This document shows, in pieces, positions 57,562 through 64,000 of a stretch of DNA of 64,000 bases (position 1 is its first letter; each line of letters opens with the position of its first letter). This stretch comes from Orientia tsutsugamushi str. Boryong (GTDB lineage: Bacteria; Pseudomonadota; Alphaproteobacteria; Rickettsiales; Rickettsiaceae): positions 620,001 to 684,000 of the forward strand of contig NC_009488.1 in assembly GCF_000063545.1 (NCBI RefSeq), given 5' to 3'. Both the position numbers and the translations under genes were made by a program. Below the pieces are notes generated by a model. It searched no databases. It saw only the letters and a program-made list of their open reading frames with translations, and was not told the origin of the DNA.

Positions 57562-58695
57562 TTATTCACTGCCACTAGCCCAAAAATTTCTTACTTTACT
57601 TAAGAACCCTTCTTCTGATGCTTCATTAAGCTCTTTATCTAATTTAATCATTAGTTCTCTTTGAGATTTAGTTAAACTTTTTGGTACCTTGATATTAACG
57701 TGAACAATCATATTTCCACAGCGATCAGAATGCAAAATTTGCATTCCTTTACCACTAAGTTTTAATTTATGATTATTTTGAGTACCAGCTGGTATCTTAA
57801 GTTTTAGTTTGCTTCCTGTTATATCTGCAACCTCTACTTCCCCACCTAATGCAGCTGTAGTGCAATTAATATCAAGCTGGCAATGTAGATCATTACCGTC
57901 AACAGAAAAAGTATTATGAGGAATAAGTGTTATGCAAACATATAAATCACCAGTTTTACCTCCTCTACTTCCAGCTTCTCCTTCGCCAGTAAGTTTAATT
58001 CTACTACCTTCTTTTACTCCTGCTGGTATCTTAACTTCAAGATTTCTGGTATTAATATATCTGCCTTCACCATAACATTTTGTACAAGGGTTTTTAATGA
58101 CGTGCCCAGCTCCACGACAGGTTTGACAAGTGTTTTCAAAAAAGAAGAAGCCTTGTTGAGATCTAGTTACTCCACTTCCTCGACATGTAGGACAACTTGA
58201 TGTGCTATTGTTATCTAAACTACCTTTTCCAGCACAAGCATCACATGTCAGCGCTGTTTTAAAACTTATAATTTTAGTTACACCATAAAATGCCTCTTCT
58301 AAAGTTAAAGAAATATCATATTTTAAATTAGCTCCAGCTTTTTTAGAAAAAGCAGTTTTTGATGAACGTCTTGCCCCCATGAAGTCACCAAATATATTTT
58401 CAAAAATATCATTTGGATCAATTCCTCCAGTAAACCCATGATGTTGCTGATAATTTCCACCACCACTGTTTTTAAATGCTTGGTGACCTAATTGATCATA
58501 TGCACTTCTCTTTTTCTCATCTTTTAGTATATCATATGCTTCATTAATGTTCTTAATCTTTTGTTCAGCATTTTTATCTCCAGGATTATGATCAGGATGA
58601 TACTTGAGAACAAGCTTACGATAAGCCCTTTTTATCTCTTCCTGAGAAGCAGTTCTAGATACTCCTAGAACTTGATAATAATCTAAGTCAGACAT
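57562..58695 (-). CDS. dnaJ: Chaperone DnaJ
   Basis: The 377-aa Hsp40 stimulates DnaK ATPase and delivers substrates. The J domain (1-70) includes [16 protein letters not shown] with the HPD motif. A G/F segment ([14 protein letters not shown]) follows, then four zinc-binding CxxCxGxG modules: [24 protein letters not shown] and CTKCYGEG, and two C-terminal beta domains. It lies 87 bp downstream of dnaK, with a perfect hairpin in the gap. Confidence 0.97.
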   Translation of the reverse strand: MSDLDYYQVLGVSRTASQEEIKRAYRKLVLKYHPDHNPGDKNAEQKIKNINEAYDILKDEKKRSAYDQLGHQAFKNSGGGNYQQHHGFTGGIDPNDIFENIFGDFMGARRSSKTAFSKKAGANLKYDISLTLEEAFYGVTKIISFKTALTCDACAGKGSLDNNSTSSCPTCRGSGVTRSQQGFFFFENTCQTCRGAGHVIKNPCTKCYGEGRYINTRNLEVKIPAGVKEGSRIKLTGEGEAGSRGGKTGDLYVCITLIPHNTFSVDGNDLHCQLDINCTTAALGGEVEVADITGSKLKLKIPAGTQNNHKLKLSGKGMQILHSDRCGNMIVHVNIKVPKSLTKSQRELMIKLDKELNEASEEGFLSKVRNFWASGSE

Positions 58696-58737
58696 ATAAC
58701 ATTTATTCTATTGATGACACTTTATAATATATAAACA

Positions 58738-58768
58738 ATTTACTAATACTATAATAGTATTAGTAAAT
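58738..58768 (-). promoter_or_regulatory. Perfect hairpin between dnaK and dnaJ
   Basis: ATTTACTAATACTA and its exact complement TAGTATTAGTAAAT form a 14-bp stem with a 3-base loop. No T-run directly follows on the dnaK side, so partial termination or transcript-stabilising processing is more likely than full termination. It could set the DnaK to DnaJ ratio. Confidence 0.55.
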
Positions 58769-58782
58769 CTAGTAGTAATTTA

Positions 58783-60711
58783 TTACTTTTTATCAATATC
58801 TTCATATTCAGCTTCTACGACCTTATCATCTTTGTTACTGCTATTATCAGCTGAGCTTCCATGTGTATTGTTGTTGCCTGTTGCAGCTTGTTCAGCTTGT
58901 TGCTTATATATTATTTCTCCAATCTTCATGCTAGCAGTAGTTAATGCTTCAGTTTTAGATTTTATCTCATCTAAATTGTCAGCTTTAATAGCTTGCTGCA
59001 GTTCATTCATAATTGTAGTAATATTATTTCTATCACTTTCAGGAAGCTTGTCGCCATACTCTTTAAGACCTTTTTCAGTTGTGTAAATTATGCTCTCAGC
59101 TTTGTTTTTTAGCTCGATAGCTTCTTGACGTTTGCGATCTTCGCTTGCATATTTTTCAGCTTCTTGAACCATTTTTTCTATATCATCCTTACTTAGTCCA
59201 CCAGATGCCTGAATTGTTACTTTTTGCTCTTTATTTGTTGCTAAATCTTTAGCTGAAACATTCACAATTCCATTAGCATCGATATCAAATGTTACTTCTA
59301 TCTTAGGTTCTCCACGTCTAGCTGGAGGAATGCCTTCAAAATTAAATTGTCCTAGTAATTTGTTATCAGCTGCCATAGCTCTTTCACCTTGAAATACTCT
59401 TACTGTTACAGCTGATTGATTATCCTCGGCTGTCGAAAAAATTTGGCTTTTCTTGGTTGGAATAGTAGTATTACGATCAATTAATTTAGTAAATACTCCA
59501 CCTAAAGTTTCAATTCCTAAAGATAGTGGTGTAACATCCAGTAATAATATATCTTTAACATCGCCTTGTAATACTCCTGCTTGTATTGCAGCTCCAAGCG
59601 CTACTACTTCATCAGGGTTTACTCCTTTGTGCGGCTCACGACCAAAAAATTCTTTTACTGTTTCAATTACTTTTGGCATTCTAGTCATACCACCAACTAA
59701 TATTACTTCATGAATATCTGAAGCTTTTAAATTAGCATCTTCTAAAGCTTTACGGCATGGCTCGATAGTTTTAGTTATCAAATCTCCTACTAATGATTCT
59801 AGCTTAGCTCTAGTTAGCTTAACATTAAGATGCTTTGGGCCGCTTGCATCTGCAGTAATATAAGGCAGATTTACCTCCACTTGCTGAGTAGATGATAATT
59901 CTTTTTTAACTTTTTCTGCTTCATCCTTTAGTCTTTGTAAAGCAAACGGATCATTTTTTAGATTAATACCATTACTTTTTTTAAATTCATCTACGAGGTA
60001 ATTTAGTAATCGCATATCAAAATCTTCACCACCAAGAAATGTATCACCATTAGTGGCTTTTACTTCAACTACTCCATCTTCTAAGTTTAACACTGAAACG
60101 TCAAAAGTTCCTCCTCCTAAATCATACACTACAACATTTTTACTGCCACCAGCTTTATCAAATCCATAAGCTAGTGCAGCAGCTGTTGGTTCATTAACTA
60201 TTCTTAGTACTTCTAATCCTGCAATTTGTCCAGCATCCTTAGTTGCCTGGCGCTGAGCATCATTAAAGTAAGCTGGTACAGTAATGACTGCTTTATTTAC
60301 AGGCTTGCCTAAATAACGCTCTGCTGCAGCTTTCATTTTTTGTAGAATATGGGCTCCAATTTGGCTAGGAGAATATTTGTTGCCATTAGCTTCAACCCAA
60401 GCATCACCATTATTTGCTCTAACAATATTGTACGGTACTAATTCTTGATCTTTTTTTACTGTTGGATCATCAAAGGTACGCCCAATTAATCTTTTAGTAG
60501 CAAAGAAAGTATTTTTAGGATTAGGTATAGCTTGCCTTTTTGCACTATCACCTACTAAAACTTCTCCATTGGCGGTAAATGCGACTATAGATGGTGTAAC
60601 TCTGACTCCCTCTGCATTTTCTATTACTTTTGGTTTTTTTCCTTCCATAATTGACACACAGGAATTTGTTGTTCCTAAATCAATTCCTATAGCTACTTCT
60701 TTTCCTGACAT
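58783..60711 (-). CDS. dnaK: Chaperone DnaK (Hsp70)
   Basis: The 642-aa protein is a complete Hsp70: ATPase domain with [16 protein letters not shown] at the N-terminus, [25 protein letters not shown], linker [14 protein letters not shown], and a substrate-binding domain with lid ending AEYEDIDKK. It folds and protects proteins in the cytoplasm. An AGGAGTTAATTAAA ribosome site precedes the ATG. A CTTGAATAAC sequence about 40 bases upstream resembles a sigma-32 -35 box, but I see no convincing -10 partner. Confidence 0.98.
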   Translation of the reverse strand: MSGKEVAIGIDLGTTNSCVSIMEGKKPKVIENAEGVRVTPSIVAFTANGEVLVGDSAKRQAIPNPKNTFFATKRLIGRTFDDPTVKKDQELVPYNIVRANNGDAWVEANGNKYSPSQIGAHILQKMKAAAERYLGKPVNKAVITVPAYFNDAQRQATKDAGQIAGLEVLRIVNEPTAAALAYGFDKAGGSKNVVVYDLGGGTFDVSVLNLEDGVVEVKATNGDTFLGGEDFDMRLLNYLVDEFKKSNGINLKNDPFALQRLKDEAEKVKKELSSTQQVEVNLPYITADASGPKHLNVKLTRAKLESLVGDLITKTIEPCRKALEDANLKASDIHEVILVGGMTRMPKVIETVKEFFGREPHKGVNPDEVVALGAAIQAGVLQGDVKDILLLDVTPLSLGIETLGGVFTKLIDRNTTIPTKKSQIFSTAEDNQSAVTVRVFQGERAMAADNKLLGQFNFEGIPPARRGEPKIEVTFDIDANGIVNVSAKDLATNKEQKVTIQASGGLSKDDIEKMVQEAEKYASEDRKRQEAIELKNKAESIIYTTEKGLKEYGDKLPESDRNNITTIMNELQQAIKADNLDEIKSKTEALTTASMKIGEIIYKQQAEQAATGNNNTHGSSADNSSNKDDKVVEAEYEDIDKK

Positions 60712-61090
60712 TTTAATTAACTCCTATGATTAATTTAATAGTTATTCAAGTTATTCACACTTTCAATTAACTCTTGAGAAGAGTTATACACATTAAATGT
60801 TTTAAATTTTGTTATAGCACTAGAATTATTCTTAAAGGCTATACTTAACATTTAATAAGAGTATAAGAGAAACTTATTTCTCTTTAGAAATATGCTTTAC
60901 ACACATAAATTATTGTTTATAAACCTATTACATATTATGATATAATATGGCTCAGTTAATTTTACAAGGTATGAAAATCCAAAATTTATTAAATTTTTAT
61001 CTTTATAAAGTTTAATTATATAAATTTCATGCTTTTTTATAGTATAGTCTAAAATTCTGGATTGATATATTCTAATATCTGTAATCGATC
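60712..61090. other. dnaK upstream region
   Basis: About 380 bp without a supported gene. It should hold the dnaK promoter. A 65-codon open frame on the minus strand (60897-61094) has no ribosome site and low-complexity sequence; I do not accept it. Confidence 0.5.
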
Positions 61091-61378
61091 TCAACTGTCT
61101 GATTCAATAGTATATTCTGATGGTGTAAGAGCTTGTATTGAGACAGCATGCAAGCCATTTTGAAATTCTGTTTTCAGTAACGAATTAATTAATCTATGCC
61201 TTGTTACCTTAGTCATACCATTAAATTTGTTTGATATGATAAGTATATGTATATGTGAAACTTGCTTAGGCCCTAAATATTCAATATGACCTTTATGTAG
61301 CGGACTAACATCATTAATTTTCATTACTTCAGGACTAATAACAGATAATTTATCCTGTATTTCTTGTATAGAAGTCAT
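61091..61378 (-). CDS. BolA-family protein
   Basis: The 95-aa protein has the BolA fold: QVSHIHILIISNKFNGMTKV, then RHRLINSLLKTEF and GLHAVSIQALTPSEY, with the RHR and HA(V)SI motifs. BolA proteins pair with monothiol glutaredoxins in iron-sulphur cluster trafficking. No grx gene is adjacent. It ends with TIESDS just before the dnaK upstream region. The exact subfamily (BolA, IbaG or BolA3-like) is not decided. Confidence 0.88.
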   Translation of the reverse strand: MTSIQEIQDKLSVISPEVMKINDVSPLHKGHIEYLGPKQVSHIHILIISNKFNGMTKVTRHRLINSLLKTEFQNGLHAVSIQALTPSEYTIESDS

Positions 61379-61584
61379 TACTATATATGCTTATTATTTA
61401 AATAATATTAAGATTATTGCAAAAATATTCATCTTAACTAGAATTATTATACTTAAAATTGTTCTTTAAAGACTTAATTACTTGACTTTAAATCTTATGT
61501 TTACTACCATTGAGATATAATTAAAATGATAAAATACTAGAATTATCATTTAACATCAAGCAAATCTTAATTAGAATATGACAA

Positions 61585-62382
61585 ATGCCAGGTAATAATA
61601 TACAAAAAAATTTAGCCTTACTAACTGGCAAAAAGGGCGTTATACTTGGTGTAGCTAATTCAATGTCAATTGCTTGGAAAATTGCTGAACTATGCCATAC
61701 TAATGAGGCTGAAATTGCTATAACATATCAAGATGATAAATTAAAAACACGTATAGAGCCATTAGTTGAAGCAACAAAATGTAGTATGTTTCAGTGCGAT
61801 GTTAAGAAAACAGCATCTATTGATAAATTATTTGATAATCTAGCAAATAATTGGGGTAAATTAGATTTTTTAGTACATTCAATCGCTTATACAGATAAAG
61901 AAGCACTTAAAGGACAATACATAAACACTTCTCAAGAGAACTTTCTTAATACGCTTGATATTTCTTGTTATTCTTTTACTTATTTGAGCAAAAAAGCAGC
62001 CGAGCTAATGAAGAGTGGTGGAGACATACTGACTTTAAGTTACTATGGTGCTAAAAAGGTTATACCTTCATATAATGTTATGGGAGTCGCTAAAGCTGCA
62101 TTAGAAGCTAGTGTAAGATATATAGCAGCTGATTTGGGAGCACAAAATATCAGAGTAAATGCAATTTCATCTGGGCCAATTAGAACTTTATCAGCAAGTG
62201 CAATTAGCAATTTTAGTTTAATGCTTAATATGCATCAGTCTTCTGCCCCACTAAAGCGAAATACTACTCAAAATGATGTTGCTAATGCTGCATTATATTT
62301 GCTAAGTGATCTAAGTAATAGTATTACTGGGCAAATACACTATGTTGATTGTGGTTATAGTATTATGGGAATAGATAAGTAA
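61585..62382 (+). CDS. fabI: Enoyl-ACP reductase
   Basis: The 265-aa short-chain dehydrogenase catalyses the last step of fatty-acid elongation with NADH. It has the FabI dinucleotide loop GVANSMSIAWKIAE, the DFLVHSIAYTDK block, LTLSYYGAKKVIPSYNVMGV with Tyr and the catalytic Tyr-x6-Lys (YNVMGVAK), and GPIRTLSASAI. The length is normal. It stands alone on the plus strand, divergent from bolA. Confidence 0.95.
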   Translation: MPGNNIQKNLALLTGKKGVILGVANSMSIAWKIAELCHTNEAEIAITYQDDKLKTRIEPLVEATKCSMFQCDVKKTASIDKLFDNLANNWGKLDFLVHSIAYTDKEALKGQYINTSQENFLNTLDISCYSFTYLSKKAAELMKSGGDILTLSYYGAKKVIPSYNVMGVAKAALEASVRYIAADLGAQNIRVNAISSGPIRTLSASAISNFSLMLNMHQSSAPLKRNTTQNDVANAALYLLSDLSNSITGQIHYVDCGYSIMGIDK

Positions 62383-62796
62383 CTAGCCTTCAGGATAACT
62401 CAAGATAGCAGCTATTCTTAGGCTAAACAGGCTACATTTACAATGTATTATAATAGTGTACTATTTAATAGATAATTTTTTGCATTATATAGCTTAATTT
62501 GTGAATGAAGTTAGAGATTATAAAATGAAAGAGACAGCATCAAAAAAGTCGTTAAATAAGTAAGATACTATTATCCAATATTACTGTTTGTCGAGTGTCA
62601 AATCTTTAATTAATATAGCTTGTATATAAACCTCAAAAATACTTTTATTACAATTGTCATCAAATAAAAAAGTAGCAATAACTTTACCATTATAAAAGCT
62701 AGCTATCATAGTTACTCTTCATGTATGCGGGATAAGTTTTTTAACTATAACGCTTGCTACTATATAGCTAATCCACTATAAAACAGTTATAATTGT
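62383..62796. other. Debris between fabI and RT relic
   Basis: No gene is supported. About 62437-62500 is a scrap of the IS982 transposase start (TGTATTATAATAGTGTACTA), and 62745-62800 holds a solitary IS630-type end (CCACTATAAAACAGTTATAA). A short stretch near 62570-62720 looks like decayed coding sequence on no clear frame. Confidence 0.5.
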
Positions 62797-63190
62797 TTAG
62801 CTATGACTAGCTGATTTTTCTGTTCTAAACCAATACGAATGTTTATCTGCTGTTGTTTCTGCAACTGGTTTTAATACTAGCTTGTAAATAGCTTGCATAG
62901 TTCTATCTTTCACAGTAGGTATACCAAGCGGTCTTTTCTTACTAAGAGGATATGGATTATACACATGTTGCCTCAAGTTAATTATTGCCTGAGATTTAAT
63001 ATCAAAAGTATTCAAGATTTCTTTATCTATTCCTGCAGTCCTTTTACTTAGAATTTCAATCACTCTTCTAACAGCAAGAGCTTTACCACTAAAAGAGTGA
63101 ATCAGTAGCCGTTGCGAAGCTTTAACTTTGCCTCATCTACCTTCCTTTGTTGCTTTTACGATACATATCTGATAACTTCTAACAATTCTA
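62797..63190 (-). pseudogene. Group II intron reverse transcriptase N-terminal fragment
   Basis: Minus-strand frames read LLIHSFSGKALAVRRVIEIL, then SKRTAGIDKEI, YNPYPLSKKRPLGIPTVKDR, TMQAIYKLVLKPVAETTADK and HSYWFRTEK. This is the finger domain start of group II intron reverse transcriptases (RVxxxNxGKxTAGxDG... K.GKxRPLGIPtikDR...QxLxKxALEPiaE). The palm domain is absent: the frame ends at SASHS. Together with the pieces at 15.1 and 26.8 kb, most of one protein can be assembled, but from different copies. Confidence 0.85.
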
Positions 63191-63219
63191 TTACACTTTT
63201 TCAAGCTTATACTGTGACA

Positions 63220-63332
63220 GCTTATATAGTTAAGCCACTATAAAACAGTTATATTATATACTTTTTAAAAATAGTGTTTACATCATAGTAATAGCTAAAC
63301 TATTATGACTGTTTTATAGTAGTTTAGCTATA
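63220..63332. mobile_element. ~113-bp IS630-type MITE-like element (family C)
   Basis: The left TATAGTTAAGCCACTATAAA then ACAGTTAT is mirrored on the right by ATGACTGTTTTATAGTAGTT then TAGCTATA, giving arms of about 28 bp. A TTATATACTTTTTAAAAATA stretch follows the left arm, as in the IS630 scrap at 17.34 kb. Ends in TATA suit IS630's TA target preference. Confidence 0.65.
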
Positions 63333-63413
63333 TTATTGTCAGTATATGTACTAGCTATGTTTTGATTCATAATGTCTTGATACATTCAGTGTTAAAACTA
63401 CTTAAGTTATTAT

Positions 63414-64000
63414 AAACGCCAGATTAGGATAAGTGGAAATATGAAATGTTGAGAATAAAAGGTATACAAAGTGAGAATGTTGAGTTATAAAAAAATTTAA
63501 ATAAACAAGGAATAACCCAACATGAAAAAATGTATTATAACAGTATACTATTTAATAGACAATTTTTGCAAAATATATCACGAGTTGGAGAGAAAGAGAT
63601 TAATACTAAGTAGGTATAATCAAATGAACAGATGTAGGAAGTTGTCCTTAGCTGAGTTATTAACAATAGCGATATATTTTTATTTATCTCCATGCAAGGA
63701 TTTTAAAGATTATTATCTATATTACCTGAGTTATAAGTATAAGGGATACTTTTGTTTATCAAGTTATAGTAGAATAATACAGCTATGACCTGGAGTGTTG
63801 CTATCACTAGCTGTATTAATGCATTATATGAAAAAGAGAAGAAACAGATATATATTACATCGATTCTACAAAGTTAGCAATTTGTCATAATAAACGTACC
63901 TCCAGCAATAGAGTTTTTAACAAAATTTCTAAAATTGGTAAAAGTAGTTATTGCTGGTTCTTAGTCTTTAAGCTTCATCTTATAATCAATAAGATGTTCT
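63414..64000 (+). mobile_element. IS982-family element, copy 3, cut by window edge
   Basis: The left end AAACGCCAGATTAGGATAAG is followed by a transposase frame starting at 63522 (MKKCIITVYYLIDNFCKIYH) that is in frame through RYNQMNRCRKLSLAEL where copies 1 and 2 are broken. It stops at 63786, where TGA replaces the Trp codon of QLWPR, and a slip follows at about 63830. The right end lies beyond the window. Confidence 0.88.

Noticed and set aside
60897-61094. 65-codon frame between dnaK and bolA
   Set aside because: No ribosome site, low-complexity AT-rich composition, overlaps the bolA stop and lies where the dnaK promoter should be.

Overview
The window is AT-rich DNA of an obligate intracellular alphaproteobacterium, and everything in it points to Orientia tsutsugamushi (Rickettsiales). 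It mixes slowly evolving core genes (dnaK-dnaJ, an mra/dcw peptidoglycan cluster, pyrH, fumC, fabI, tRNA-Asp, a gene-transfer-agent cluster) with long tracts of broken conjugative-element genes, insertion sequences, short inverted-repeat elements and group II intron debris. The species call is inference from family recognition and genome style; no database search was run.

Layout. 1-8.6 kb: a decaying integrative conjugative element (Rickettsiales Amplified Genetic Element, RAGE) read right to left as rep, integrase, traL, traE, traK, pilin, traB, traV, traC, an unknown 271-aa gene, an IS110 scrap and traU. Most tra genes carry a frameshift or truncation. 8.7-19 kb: a junkyard of a second integrase type, two truncated dnaB-like helicase copies lying as a ~1 kb near-perfect inverted repeat around another truncated integrase, a second rep relic, a group II intron reverse transcriptase relic, two unknown ORFs, IS630 and IS982 scraps, an intron 5' end, a bcp relic and a traL-traE scrap. 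19.4 kb: tRNA-Asp(GUC). 21-24.8 kb: core genes (POT transporter, fumC, ChpT-like phosphotransferase). 24.9-29.8 kb: an IS5-family element nested inside another, an IS982 element, traD and traA (Ti-type) remnants. 29.9-33 kb: a large coiled-coil protein, a membrane-anchored glutaredoxin and a small membrane protein. 33-37.5 kb: a compact gene-transfer-agent head/adaptor cluster (gp4, 5, 6, 7, 8, 12, 13). 37.6-47.5 kb: a second debris field with intron 5' end, rep relic, IS5, rpiB, traD, integrase, traE-traK, an ankyrin protein with an F-box-like tail, traU and IS982. 47.5-62.4 kb: core genes (ABC exporter, pyrH, mraY-murF-murE-ftsI-ftsL-rsmH, dnaJ-dnaK, bolA, fabI). 62.4-64 kb: reverse transcriptase, IS630-type and IS982 debris.

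How it works together. The core blocks look functional: the rsmH-to-mraY run is a tight, overlapping operon for septal peptidoglycan synthesis, dnaK-dnaJ is a chaperone pair with a perfect hairpin between them, and the gene-transfer-agent block is a tight operon of head and connector genes. The conjugation genes cannot build a transfer apparatus from this window alone. The most unusual points are non-canonical catalytic motifs in FtsI (SxxK and KTG both altered) and MurE (DYAHTP and DNPR both altered), the reduced gene-transfer-agent cluster, the family of 143-bp elements derived from the 3' end of an IS5-family element, two group II intron copies that end at the same 5' base, and recurrent junctions upstream of the integrases that may mark RAGE ends.
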